Of a DNA stretch of 64,000 nucleotides, positions 44,110 through 52,396 are shown one piece after another (positions within the stretch are counted from its first letter, which is position 1; every line of letters starts with the position of its first letter). Source of the stretch: Sporosarcina sp. NCCP-2716 (GTDB taxonomy: Bacteria; Bacillota; Bacilli; Bacillales_A; Planococcaceae); contig NZ_BRCF01000010.1 in the NCBI RefSeq assembly GCF_023707985.1, positions 1 through 64,000 on the forward strand. The letters are read 5' to 3'. The notes under the pieces are model-generated. The model was not told the DNA's origin. It saw only the letters and a list, made by a program, of their open reading frames with translations, and did not search any database. Both the position numbers and the translations under genes were made by a program.

Positions 44110-45061
44110 GGAGCTGTTTGGTCGTGTTGTTAGGGTCACAATCGACACTGGAAAAGGGCATCTGAAGTTTGACGGCGACGAACTGGAAATACACTTCGAA
44201 GTGCCGTTTGATGATGACAGTGTGCCGAATGTATCGACAATCCAAATCTATAATTTGACGGCGACGACTATCAATCGAATGAAGAAGGGCCAGAACGTGG
44301 TCCTTGTCGCCGGTTACCGCAGCGACAGCGGTGTACTCGTGGAAGCGAAAATCACATCGGTCATTTCTCGTTATGAGGGTCCGGAGAAGATTACGACCAT
44401 TACCATGAAGGAAGGCACGGACTACAGCGGAGTCCAGGTGACCCCTGCCGTTGCCGATGCGGCCAAGAAATACGTAGTGAAAAAGCGTGTCAAGTTGGCG
44501 AAGCCTGTGAAGACGACGACCGTCGGGAAAAACGGCAGAAAATACACGCGGACGGTGACCACCAAAACGGTGAATGTGACGAAGACGCGCAAGCAGACCA
44601 TGAACATCACCTTCGCTGCGGGCACTACTGGGATGACAATTATCAAGCGCCTGACAGCCATCCTTGGTGCTAAGCCAGCTGAAATCAATCTTCCTAAGAA
44701 CAAAGTGTACAAAACAGGCTTCAAGGTGACTGGCAAAATTGAAAGCAAGCTGGCGACGGTGGTCAAGGACTGCGGCGCCTCCATGTATTGGCGTAAAGGA
44801 AAGCTCGTGATCCGGTCAATTGAGGTCGGGAATGATGAACGGTTCACTTTGAAAGAAGAGACCGGTTTGTTAGAGCCTCCTGCCGAGTATGAGGACGAGG
44901 ACGTCAAAGGTTACCAGGTGCGCTGCCTGCTCCAGCATCGGATCGGTACGGCTTCCATCATCACATTGGAGAGCAAGACAGCCAAAGGGAAGTACCGCGC
45001 CCGCAAAGGCAAGCACAGCTGCGACGGCAGCAACTTTGAAACGAATTTCGAGGTGATCTGA
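44096..45061 (+). CDS. baseplate hub protein (gp27/gp44-like)
   Basis: 321 residues. The N-terminal domain reads GRVVRVTIDTGKGHLKFDGD, followed by VSTIQIYNLTATTINRMKKG, typical of hub proteins. A threonine-rich repeat-like stretch at about 140-175 (TVGKNGRKYTRTVTTKTVNV) is an insertion. Overlaps both neighbours. Confidence 0.82.
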   Translation: MATSKELFGRVVRVTIDTGKGHLKFDGDELEIHFEVPFDDDSVPNVSTIQIYNLTATTINRMKKGQNVVLVAGYRSDSGVLVEAKITSVISRYEGPEKITTITMKEGTDYSGVQVTPAVADAAKKYVVKKRVKLAKPVKTTTVGKNGRKYTRTVTTKTVNVTKTRKQTMNITFAAGTTGMTIIKRLTAILGAKPAEINLPKNKVYKTGFKVTGKIESKLATVVKDCGASMYWRKGKLVIRSIEVGNDERFTLKEETGLLEPPAEYEDEDVKGYQVRCLLQHRIGTASIITLESKTAKGKYRARKGKHSCDGSNFETNFEVI

Positions 45062-45408
45062 TGAGCGAAGCAACTAAGTTCTTTGCTGAGTATCAGCGGG
45101 AGATTTTATTGAGCGTGGCTACCCTGGCACCTGGAAAAGTGATTTCCTACAATCCGGGGACCAAACGCGCTACCATTCAGCCGCTTTTCCTGACGGCCGA
45201 CGAAGAGAATATTTACGAGCAGTCCCCGATTTTTGATGCGCCCGTGCTGAAACACTGCCAGGCGGATTGCAAGGTCGGAGCGGCTGTTTTTTATATTCCG
45301 GCACAGCGATCCCTGGCCGGCTTGAATGGAACAAGTTTCATCGATCCGGATTCCCATGATCTGATGAGTTCCAATGACGCTGTAGTAGTAGGAGTGTGGG
45401 ATGGATGA
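45061..45408 (+). CDS. baseplate spike protein (Gp138 N-terminal/gpV-like)
   Basis: 115 residues. GKVISYNPGTKRATIQPLFL and ADCKVGAAVFYIPAQRSL form an OB-fold like that of Gp138/gpV spikes. No long beta-helix tail is present, so it is a short spike. ATG overlaps the hub stop. Confidence 0.8.
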   Translation: MSEATKFFAEYQREILLSVATLAPGKVISYNPGTKRATIQPLFLTADEENIYEQSPIFDAPVLKHCQADCKVGAAVFYIPAQRSLAGLNGTSFIDPDSHDLMSSNDAVVVGVWDG

Positions 45409-45773
45409 AGACATTGAAAGTGGAGAACGGGGACTTGGTCCTTAACGAGAATGGTGAACTGGCGATGGTAGACGGTGATCAGGAAGTCGCTCAAAGCGTC
45501 ATGATGAATCTCGCAATTCAAAAAGGTGAGTTTCCGTTGGATGAGTTCATCGGACTCGACACGTCCTTTCTTCAGGAGAAGAGGGTGTCTGAAGAGGAGA
45601 TGACTGACTCGGTTCTAGGCGCGCTTCAGGTCATGACCGACCAGAATATCATCGAAGGTGCCGAGGACATTACTATGAGCCAGCATGGGCGTGTAGAGAC
45701 GATCGGACTTCGGGTGTTGCTAGCAGATGGCAGTTCGATAGATCTGACAGGAGGAGGGCGCTATGGGGCTTGA
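45405..45773 (+). CDS. baseplate wedge protein (gp25/DUF2634-like)
   Basis: 122 residues. NGDLVLNENGELAMVDGDQE and MMNLAIQKGEFPLDEFIGLD match the gp25/DUF2634 family. Start ATG 45405 (alternative GTG 45396). Overlaps both neighbours. Confidence 0.8.
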   Translation: MKTLKVENGDLVLNENGELAMVDGDQEVAQSVMMNLAIQKGEFPLDEFIGLDTSFLQEKRVSEEEMTDSVLGALQVMTDQNIIEGAEDITMSQHGRVETIGLRVLLADGSSIDLTGGGRYGA

Positions 45774-46944
45774 TCGCTACGGTTTTAAGAAGAAAGGCTA
45801 CGCTGACTTGCTGGCCGAGTCGCACGAGAAATACCGGGAACTGTTTGGTCAGGACGTTAATCTGGCCTCCTACACGCCTCTCGGCATCATCAGCCGCGTT
45901 CAGGCTTTTTTCTATGCGCGCATTTGGGAGACCATTGAAAAGGTATACAATAGCCGGTTTATCCGGAAAGCTGACGGAGTCTCGCTGGATTACCACGGCG
46001 GCGATAAAGGACTTCCGCGGAATCCAGCGCTGCCTTCATATGTTGAGCTGTCGTTCACTGGAGAGCCAGGTCATCTGCTGGACGTCGGTGAAGAATTCAC
46101 GACAGAAGGGGACGTGCATTTTGTCTTGCTCACGCCTGTCGCGCTCGACTTTTTTGGCAAGGGGACAGGCGAAGCCGTCTCGGCTGATGTGGGGGACTTT
46201 ACGAATGTCTTGGCGAATACCATCACCACTCAGATTGAGCCGAGTGAGAAAGTTACTTCGGTGACCAATCCACTGCCCTCTGTAGGCGGCGCAGATCTGG
46301 AGAGTGATCTCTCTTATAAGAGGCGCCTCTTAAAAGCAAACGAATCAAACGGTAAAGCCACCGCAACCGCAGTAGAAACAGCTTTGCAGAACACCCCTGG
46401 TGTCCGTTCTGCCAATGTGGTATTCAACCGGACGTTAGAAGTGGACTCCTCCGGGAATCCGCCGAAATCGTTGCACGCGTTTGTCCTCGGCGGAACAGCC
46501 GTTGACATCGCGGATTCCATCTTCAACAGCATGGGGGCGACAACAGAGACAGTTGGTGCCTCCGCCGTGCCGATCGATGATCTCTCCGGAAATACACACG
46601 TTGTTCGATTCGATTATGCGCAGGTAGTGGAAATCTACTTGAAAGTGAATCTGGTCACGAACTCGGCATTCCAGGAAGACGGTGCTCGTCAGGTGCAAGA
46701 CAAGATGATTGCAGTAATCGGTGGTGTTGACTCTGAAAAGGTAGAGCAAGCTGGGTTGTCCATGGGTGGGGATGTGATTCTGTCCCGTCTCTATGGTGCT
46801 GCGTATCAAGTTCAAGGAATCGAGGATGTCAAGATTTCCATAGGGAAACTGCCGACCGCGGTGGGAGTTGTAAACATTTCTATTCTGCAAAACGAGGTGG
46901 CAGTCACAGGACCCGACCATATCGAGGTGATTGTGAATGCTTAA
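45763..46944 (+). CDS. baseplate J-like protein
   Basis: 393 residues. ASYTPLGIISRVQAFFYA, FIRKADGVSLDYHGGDKGL and the central GGADLESDLSYKRRLLKA and TPGVRSANVVFNRT motifs are classic baseplate J. Forms the wedge ring. Overlaps the wedge and tail-protein genes. Confidence 0.93.
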   Translation: MGLDRYGFKKKGYADLLAESHEKYRELFGQDVNLASYTPLGIISRVQAFFYARIWETIEKVYNSRFIRKADGVSLDYHGGDKGLPRNPALPSYVELSFTGEPGHLLDVGEEFTTEGDVHFVLLTPVALDFFGKGTGEAVSADVGDFTNVLANTITTQIEPSEKVTSVTNPLPSVGGADLESDLSYKRRLLKANESNGKATATAVETALQNTPGVRSANVVFNRTLEVDSSGNPPKSLHAFVLGGTAVDIADSIFNSMGATTETVGASAVPIDDLSGNTHVVRFDYAQVVEIYLKVNLVTNSAFQEDGARQVQDKMIAVIGGVDSEKVEQAGLSMGGDVILSRLYGAAYQVQGIEDVKISIGKLPTAVGVVNISILQNEVAVTGPDHIEVIVNA

Positions 46945-47566
46945 AGACATGCTCTCCATGTTGACCAGCGCCTTGTCCCAGAAACCTCAGTCGAACATCG
47001 GCAAGCTGTTTGCGGTCTTTGCTCTGCAGCATGATGAGGTGCTGCAGACACTTCGAAAGATGGAGGAGTGGGTGGATGTTGACAAGGCGGAGGGTAAGGA
47101 GCTGAACGAGTTGGGGGCCGACATTGAGCAGCCCCGTGGGTTGGCTACGGATGCTCAGTACCGAATGATGATCAAATCTAAGAGGATCCGCGCCAAGTCG
47201 GACGGCACCTACAATGCCATCATCGATGCTATGGCTAAGACGTTGAACTGTCGTCCGTCCGATATGCGACTCACCAGCGATCGAGCCCTCGGCGGTACGG
47301 AACCACTCGCCCTCGTTGTCGAAAAGCTGCCGTTGGCTGTCATGAACAATGCTGGTCTTACACAGAGCCAGTTGATCGCACTTATCGAGCGAGTAGCTCC
47401 AGGGGACGTCCGGGTTGCTTCTGCAAACCTGGAGGGGACTTTCGAGTTTGGCAGCATCGCCATGGAGGCGGACAGCGAAAAAGGGTTCGGCAATGTCGAG
47501 GGGACCATCGGCGGCTACCTCGGCGCTGCCTACGCACCTAGCGGAAATCAGGAACTACCGATCTAA
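46937..47566 (+). CDS. tail protein (gpI/YmfQ/DUF2612-like)
   Basis: 209 residues. MEEWVDVDKAEGKELNELGA, then AQYRMMIKSKRIRAKSDGTY are typical of the protein encoded after baseplate J (gpI/YmfQ-like, DUF2612-like); it links wedge and fibres. Overlaps the J gene by 8 nt. Confidence 0.8.
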   Translation: MLKDMLSMLTSALSQKPQSNIGKLFAVFALQHDEVLQTLRKMEEWVDVDKAEGKELNELGADIEQPRGLATDAQYRMMIKSKRIRAKSDGTYNAIIDAMAKTLNCRPSDMRLTSDRALGGTEPLALVVEKLPLAVMNNAGLTQSQLIALIERVAPGDVRVASANLEGTFEFGSIAMEADSEKGFGNVEGTIGGYLGAAYAPSGNQELPI

Positions 47567-47581
47567 GAAAGGAAGATGGGA

Positions 47582-48322
47582 ATGGCATTTACTCAAAAGT
47601 TACCCGTGTGGCTCGCCCCTGGCGTTGAGCCTCCTGAGATTTTGAAAAACGAAGGATGGAAAGCGGGCATCAAGCCTCCGGACGCATATTTCAACTATCT
47701 CCAAAATACCGCATATCTGGCTCTCAAGGAATTGCAGGAAAAGGCTGTGGAAGCATCAGCGCTCGCCGGCAAGGTCGATAAAGAACCCGGCAAAGGGTTG
47801 TCTTCGGCAGATTTTACGACGGCCGAAAAGGCCAAGCTGGCCGGCATCCAAGCAGGCGCTACAAACTATCAGCACCCTGCCACTCATCCGGCCACCATGA
47901 TTACCGAGGATGCGACGCACCGGTTTGTGACTGATGCCGAGAAAACGAACTGGAACGGCAAGGAGACTCCTGCCGGCGCCCAGGAGAAAGTCAACGCCCT
48001 GGCCGGCCCCGGAAACACGAAAACGGTGAAGCAGCTGGACAATGCGCTTGCGACGCATTCGGCGGATGAAGCGCTGCACAACATACCTGTCAAAACAATC
48101 AAATCCAACATTGATGAAAATTATATTTTCACAACCGTTGAGCATCGAAGGAAATCCGATAACACATTAGTCCGTAAATCCGTTTTAAGTGGCGGTGAAA
48201 GCCCTCAGTACACGACCCGAACCATTACTCAATATGCAGCCGATGGTGTAACTGTAGTGGGGACCCCATCCATCTATACACTGAGTTACAACGATGATGG
48301 CATATTGACAAGCGAGGTGTAA
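47582..48322 (+). CDS. tail fibre protein
   Basis: 246 residues. VWLAPGVEPPEILKNEGWKA gives a baseplate-binding N-terminus, then SSADFTTAEKAKLAGIQAGA and TDAEKTNWNGKETPAGAQEK, a motif frequent in Firmicute fibres. ATG 47582 is 6 nt after AAGGAAG. Composition becomes AT-richer near the 3' end, toward the receptor-binding region. Confidence 0.83.
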   Translation: MAFTQKLPVWLAPGVEPPEILKNEGWKAGIKPPDAYFNYLQNTAYLALKELQEKAVEASALAGKVDKEPGKGLSSADFTTAEKAKLAGIQAGATNYQHPATHPATMITEDATHRFVTDAEKTNWNGKETPAGAQEKVNALAGPGNTKTVKQLDNALATHSADEALHNIPVKTIKSNIDENYIFTTVEHRRKSDNTLVRKSVLSGGESPQYTTRTITQYAADGVTVVGTPSIYTLSYNDDGILTSEV

Positions 48323-48324
48323 GG

Positions 48325-49269
48325 ATGATTGATATTCGAGAACATGGAATAGGAGTGGGAAAGAGGAACCCTTTCCTAGTAGTGGGAGGGAATAACCTCC
48401 TAGAACTGAGGAATTGCTATGCCACTGAGAAGTACTTTTATGTAGACGAATACAGTGGCGTTTCGAGTGGATACGTAAAGAAGTATGACCGAGACTTCAA
48501 TTTGATTGCTACCCTCACGTTAAAAGGGGAGAAGTATTTCCGAGATGATTTTCTCATAAATACCGACGCCGGACGAATGACTAAAATAAGACTCGATGAT
48601 TTTTCCACTATTTCGTCCGTTTTTGTTGGCGATGAAATCACTGGATTGTCTTTTGACTATGACGGGGGAATTACGATTTCTACATTCCGCAGTGGCTCTA
48701 CCGTCAGGAGATATACCCAGAAATACAACAGTTCGTTAGCAGTTTTGCCAGGTACGCCAACGAGAAATATGGAGGACGTCTTATCCGGATTGGAATCAGA
48801 CAACACATTTTTTTACGATTTTTATAATGGCGGCGGTGCAATTGTAAAAAGAAAGTTCCCAGAAGGAACTGAAATTCTAAGAATAAATGCGTTAGGCGCC
48901 TTTTTAACAACCACCTCAACTCCTCAGTATATTTTTGCATTAAGGCGGACGACCAGCTCGGCGACTTTTGAAAAAATCAATGCTGCAACAGGGACTGTCG
49001 AAGTGTTGGAAACATTTCCTGTCGCGAAATTCTTAGCTCTTGCGAATTTCTTTCATGGCGTTTCAGCCGTGGTTGGCAACAAAGTATTGTTCTTCAGCCA
49101 TGCCTTCCCCGGATTAAAAATCTATGACGTAGCTGGCAGAGAATTAAGTTACCATCCCGAAATAAATAATCGTATCGTCAATACGACTGTGAAAGGAAAT
49201 ATGATTTCCGCAGTTCACGCGAGAGAAGTCGATAAGTATGGCTACTTTTTCACTTTGAAAATCATCTAA
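48325..49269 (+). CDS. putative receptor-binding protein with repeated beta strands
   Basis: 314 residues, low GC. Blocks such as YVKKYDRDFNLIATLTLKGE, MTKIRLDDFSTISSVFVGD and EKINAATGTVEVLETFPVAK resemble blades of a beta-propeller. Placed directly after the fibre gene, so a host-receptor role is likely (inference). ATG overlaps no gene; spacing is 2 bp. Confidence 0.6.
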   Translation: MIDIREHGIGVGKRNPFLVVGGNNLLELRNCYATEKYFYVDEYSGVSSGYVKKYDRDFNLIATLTLKGEKYFRDDFLINTDAGRMTKIRLDDFSTISSVFVGDEITGLSFDYDGGITISTFRSGSTVRRYTQKYNSSLAVLPGTPTRNMEDVLSGLESDNTFFYDFYNGGGAIVKRKFPEGTEILRINALGAFLTTTSTPQYIFALRRTTSSATFEKINAATGTVEVLETFPVAKFLALANFFHGVSAVVGNKVLFFSHAFPGLKIYDVAGRELSYHPEINNRIVNTTVKGNMISAVHAREVDKYGYFFTLKII

Positions 49270-49284
49270 CAAGGAGGCAACACA

Positions 49285-49602
49285 ATGATCTATCTCAAAC
49301 ACATAAATGGAAAAGTCGCATTCACACACTTCATGCCGTTTGACGAAAAGGAAGGTCTCGGCAAATCCGAAGAGGAATTAAAGAAAGAGGGTATTCTCGT
49401 CGAGTCAATTCCTGAACCCGAGCAACGCGAAGGATTTGCGTCTATCCTGAACGTGAATCCTGAGGACAACTCCCTCTTCTACACATATGAAGAAGTCCCG
49501 ATGTCACAGGAGGAACAATACAAAGCGGAGATTGACGGGCTAAAAGTATCGCAGTTGCAGCAAGATGAAATTCTTATGGATCTTATGTTGGGAGGAGTCT
49601 GA
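49285..49602 (+). CDS. tail-associated protein after fibre genes (XkdW-like position)
   Basis: 105 residues. Ends with EEQYKAEIDGLKVSQLQQDE, a heptad helix. In PBSX-type phages such proteins precede XkdX, which follows here too. Strong AAGGAGG before ATG. Confidence 0.65.
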   Translation: MIYLKHINGKVAFTHFMPFDEKEGLGKSEEELKKEGILVESIPEPEQREGFASILNVNPEDNSLFYTYEEVPMSQEEQYKAEIDGLKVSQLQQDEILMDLMLGGV

Positions 49603-49603
49603 G

Positions 49604-49744
49604 ATGAAGGACGCGAAATACAACTTATTCCTGCGTAACTGGGTGAACGGAATCGCTCAAGAGTCTCATTTGGACAAGGCGGTCGAACTTGGCTATATCT
49701 CAGCTGATGACAAAAAGGAAATTATGAATAGCACTCGTAATTAA
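49604..49744 (+). CDS. XkdX-like small protein
   Basis: 46 residues; NWVNGIAQESHLDKAVELGY then ISADDKKEIM is the pattern of XkdX-family proteins encoded after tail fibres. GGAGG precedes ATG at 7 nt. Function unknown. Confidence 0.75.
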   Translation: MKDAKYNLFLRNWVNGIAQESHLDKAVELGYISADDKKEIMNSTRN

Positions 49745-49829
49745 GCATTCGGACCATAATGCGTCTTACGTAAAAGAAGGACTCCCTTCTCCTTTGTCGA
49801 ATATTGGAAGATGAAGGGAGGGATATTGA

Positions 49830-50084
49830 TTGCCTGCATTTCAAGGTTTTCGTTATACCACGATCGTAGACAGGATCTTCTGTCCGATTCGAGGTAGTTA
49901 CGAACTAGATAAGAATCAGCTAACTATCACATTTTCAGGAACGGACATTGTTAATGAACTCTTTTATGCCAGACAGGAACTTGGAGATGTCTGTCTGATT
50001 GACGGCGGAAAGGAACGTCTATTCAGGATTAGCTCTGATACTGTGATCAGAAATGGCAACCAGGTTATTCTATACGTCAAATAG
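49830..50084 (+). CDS. hypothetical beta-rich protein before the lysis cassette
   Basis: 84 residues, TTG start 7 nt after GGGAGGG. Mostly beta strands, AT-rich. No family recognised. Followed by a small terminator. Confidence 0.5.
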   Translation: MPAFQGFRYTTIVDRIFCPIRGSYELDKNQLTITFSGTDIVNELFYARQELGDVCLIDGGKERLFRISSDTVIRNGNQVILYVK

Positions 50085-50097
50085 TGGTATCAACAAG

Positions 50098-50117
50098 CGT
50101 CCTGCGGGACGTTTTTT
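50098..50117 (+). terminator. attenuator between tail and lysis genes
   Basis: CGTCC pairs with GGACG around TGCG, followed by six T. Short stem, so perhaps partial. Confidence 0.7.
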
Positions 50118-50157
50118 CTATGCAGAAAAATAGAGAAAAGGGGTCGTGGGGTGAGAT

Positions 50158-50580
50158 ATGAAAGAAATCGAGGTGGGAGACAGCATGTATGAAATGCTCA
50201 AAAAGCAGGGTGAGTCCATCGTTGATCACGACAATCGTATCGGCAGCCTGGAAGAGTTGACACTGGCACTCAAAGAGGCAGACCGGCAGCATGAGGAAAA
50301 GCTTCTTCAGATGGAGACCCAAAATATTAAGCTGCAGAACACAGTACTGACCACTAGCCGGGAGACACAGGAGATTGTCAGGGCGCAGGCGGACAAAATG
50401 TACGAGCTCGCGAAATCGTCTATGAACTATCAATCGCTGTCTGCCGAGCAGGCCCACGAACTGCAGATGGCCAAATTGAATGCTTGGGCGACGTTTGCCA
50501 TGAAACTGAGTGGAGCCCTGGCAACGCTCGCTGGATCCGGTGGACTAATCTATTATGTGGTCACGCATTTCATTAAGTGA
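50158..50580 (+). CDS. XhlA-like holin-associated membrane protein
   Basis: 140 residues: a long coiled coil (about 20-110) and one C-terminal membrane helix (about 115-137, LATLAGSGGLIYYVVTHF). The layout resembles XhlA-type haemolysins that act with a holin. Followed by the holin gene 11 bp later. Confidence 0.75.
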   Translation: MKEIEVGDSMYEMLKKQGESIVDHDNRIGSLEELTLALKEADRQHEEKLLQMETQNIKLQNTVLTTSRETQEIVRAQADKMYELAKSSMNYQSLSAEQAHELQMAKLNAWATFAMKLSGALATLAGSGGLIYYVVTHFIK

Positions 50581-50591
50581 GGAGAGATCGA

Positions 50592-50864
50592 ATGAACATC
50601 AACTGGAAAGTACGCATTAAAAATAAGTTCTTCTGGCTGGCCCTGGTGCCGGCTTTTTTGTTGGTCACGCAAATCGTCGCCGGCTGGTTCGGCCTTGAAC
50701 TGGCAGCCGATCTGATCGGGGAGGAAGCGGCCGGATTCGTCAATGCGGTCTTCGCGCTGCTAGCAATACTCGGGGTCGTCGTGGACCCGACCACCGCCGG
50801 CGTGGATGACAGTAAACAGGCAATGAGATATCACGCACCTAAAAAGGAGGAAAAGCGATCATGA
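50592..50864 (+). CDS. phage holin (phi LC3 type)
   Basis: 90 residues. INWKVRIKNKFFWLALVPAF and LLAILGVVVDPTTAGVDDSK are signatures of the phi LC3 holin family: two membrane helices and a charged C-terminus. Start ATG 50592 after GAGGAGAG. Confidence 0.92.
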   Translation: MNINWKVRIKNKFFWLALVPAFLLVTQIVAGWFGLELAADLIGEEAAGFVNAVFALLAILGVVVDPTTAGVDDSKQAMRYHAPKKEEKRS

Positions 50865-50992
50865 CAAAAACAGAGTGTGCCGTGTGCGGCAAAGAGATCG
50901 AAGTACTGGAGCAACGGAACGGGGAGCAGCTCTGCCAGGACTGCTACGACAACTACAAAAACGAAGAAAGCGATGTGGTCGACAATGGCTAA
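50861..50992 (+). CDS. small zinc-finger protein in the lysis cassette
   Basis: 43 residues with CAVC and CQDC metal-binding pairs. ATG overlaps the holin end by 4 nt after AAAGGAGG, and its end overlaps the endolysin start by 8 nt. Function unknown. Confidence 0.65.
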   Translation: MTKTECAVCGKEIEVLEQRNGEQLCQDCYDNYKNEESDVVDNG

Positions 50993-51743
50993 AATTTTCA
51001 TTGATCCAGGACACGGTGCTCACGACCCGGGAGCTGTCGGCAAGAAATCGAAGGAAAAAGACAACGTCCTGAAAGTCGGTCTGCGTCTGAAAGCATTGCT
51101 CGAAGCTGCCGGCCACACCGTAAAGATGTCGCGATCGACAGACGTATTCATTCCACTGTCTGAGCGTGCCCGCGTGGCGAATAGCTGGGGCGCCGACTAT
51201 TTCGTGAGCTTACACAACAACTCGGCTGTGTCGTCTGCGTCCGGCTTTGAGACATTCATTCATACTCATACTCAATCCAAGACAGCAGGCTTCCAGGCGG
51301 CCATCCACAAGGCGATTGCCAGCAAGATCGGTATCCATGATCGCGGCCGTAAGCGCGCCAACTATGCTGTCCTCAGGGAAACACGCATGCCGGCCGTGCT
51401 GATCGAGTATGCATTCATCTCCAACTTGGAGGATGAAGCTATCCTCATCAACAAAGTCGAGCAGCTGGCACAGTGGACGGCAGAGGGTATTACGGCGTAT
51501 GTGGGCGGTACGGTCAAGCCGGCAGCAAAGCCTACTCCACCAAAAAAGGAGGCGATTCCATTGGCGGAACAGAAGAATGCAGCTCCGTCCGCATCCTTGG
51601 CTCCCGAAGTCGCGCTTGCGAAAGAAGCGGGCATTACAGACGGGACGTATTTGCACCGTACGGCAACTCGTGAGGAAGTGGCCGCGATGAACTACCGGGT
51701 ATATAAGAAGCTGGAAGCGGAGATTAACCAGTTGAAGAAGTAA
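50985..51743 (+). CDS. N-acetylmuramoyl-L-alanine amidase (endolysin)
   Basis: 252 residues. Amidase_3 domain about 1-175: FIDPGHGAHDPGAVG (zinc His), later VSLHNNS with second His, and the catalytic glutamate in AVLIEYAFISN. A Pro/Ala-rich linker (about 178-190) leads to a short helical C-terminal region. It cuts cell-wall peptide stems at lysis. ATG 50985 overlaps the zinc-finger gene; the promoter of the downstream RNA lies at its 3' end. Confidence 0.93.
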   Translation: MAKIFIDPGHGAHDPGAVGKKSKEKDNVLKVGLRLKALLEAAGHTVKMSRSTDVFIPLSERARVANSWGADYFVSLHNNSAVSSASGFETFIHTHTQSKTAGFQAAIHKAIASKIGIHDRGRKRANYAVLRETRMPAVLIEYAFISNLEDEAILINKVEQLAQWTAEGITAYVGGTVKPAAKPTPPKKEAIPLAEQKNAAPSASLAPEVALAKEAGITDGTYLHRTATREEVAAMNYRVYKKLEAEINQLKK

Positions 51744-51760
51744 CCAGATATGGGTATACT
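51732..51760 (+). promoter_or_regulatory. sigma-A promoter of the non-coding RNA
   Basis: TTGAAG (51732-51737), a 17-bp spacer and TATACT (51755-51760). The -35 lies in the last codons of the endolysin gene. Predicted start is about 51767. Confidence 0.75.
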
Positions 51761-51766
51761 AAGAAC

Positions 51767-52118
51767 TAGCTGATCTGACTAGTTTCAGAAACAGACCGCT
51801 GGTATCGGCAGGGTCGAAACCGGCCGTTGAATCGGTGGCGGAAAAGGTAGACGCTAACTAAACGCGGCCCCAGTTCCAGACGGCGTAGTTGTATGCGGGG
51901 ACATAGTAACGGTGCAGACAACATGCAGGGTGCAAATCCCTGCCCGATTCCTTGCTTGTCTTGTTACAGGCACTCGACACCTTCGGGTGGTTCTTCTTAT
52001 CGTGGTCAGCCTTTCGGATATAGGGTCGCAACCTTGCCGACAGCACGCGAGTAGTATGCAGGCCTTCCTATAGGCTAAAAAAGCTCTCTCATCCATTGCG
52101 GACGGGAGAGCTTTTTTT
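51767..52118 (+). ncRNA. structured non-coding RNA with tRNA-like domain, family unknown
   Basis: About 350 nt with own promoter and terminator, no plausible ORF. Visible structure: 5' hairpin AACTAG/CTAGTT (51764-51784); long-range closing helix GCTG+TCGGCAGGG (51798-51813) with CCTTGCCGA+CAGC (52032-52044), one G-U; hairpin CGGC...GCCG; tRNA-like unit 51829-51950 (see findings); a CACC-UUCG-GGTG tetraloop hairpin (51978-51989). The total size recalls tmRNA, but no resume codon, tag or terminal acceptor stem is seen. Sits between endolysin and the right-end cassette. GOLLD/ROOL-like phage RNAs are larger; I cannot assign a family. Confidence 0.8.
52077..52118 (+). terminator. terminator of the non-coding RNA
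   Basis: AGCTCTC pairs with GAGAGCT, with an inner TCC/GGA stem, followed by seven T. Six A precede, so it may work in both directions. Confidence 0.92.
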
Positions 52119-52123
52119 ATTCC

Positions 52124-52152
52124 TTTACATACGAACAAACATTCCCTATAAT
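52124..52152 (+). promoter_or_regulatory. sigma-A promoter of the right-end cassette
   Basis: TTTACA (52124-52129), a 17-bp spacer and perfect TATAAT (52147-52152), 22 bp before the first gene. Strong and without visible operators, so it may be active in the lysogen. Confidence 0.82.
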
Positions 52153-52174
52153 TATTTTAAGGAGGGGAACATAT

Positions 52175-52396
52175 GTGCGTAAAACGTTAGAGAGAGCGAT
52201 AATGTTTGGTGAACTACTTGATATGGTTTACATAGCGGGCGACGGCAAGATCAGCAGGCGGCGCGTCAGGGTGCTGCAGGTAGGAGAGTCATCGTTCCGT
52301 GCCTATTGCTACATGCGGGATTCTCGACGGACTTTTCTGATCGACAATGTTCTTGCGCTCGTCCCTGTAGTAACACACGAAAGGGCTGTCATCTAA
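52175..52396 (+). CDS. WYL-like domain protein
   Basis: 73 residues, GTG start after AAGGAGGGG. MVYIAGDGKISRRRVRVLQV and FRAYCYMRDSRRTFLIDNVL match the short WYL-like proteins found beside YolD in Bacillus phages. It has no helix-turn-helix. WYL domains bind nucleic acid or nucleotides. Last 1 nt overlaps the next gene. Confidence 0.78.
   Translation: MRKTLERAIMFGELLDMVYIAGDGKISRRRVRVLQVGESSFRAYCYMRDSRRTFLIDNVLALVPVVTHERAVI

Noticed and set aside
51767..52118. tmRNA or group I/II intron
   Set aside because: No terminal tRNA-Ala-like ends, G3-U70 pair, resume codon or tag; no P7-type GACUA/UAGUC pair and no domain V; endolysin ORF is not interrupted.
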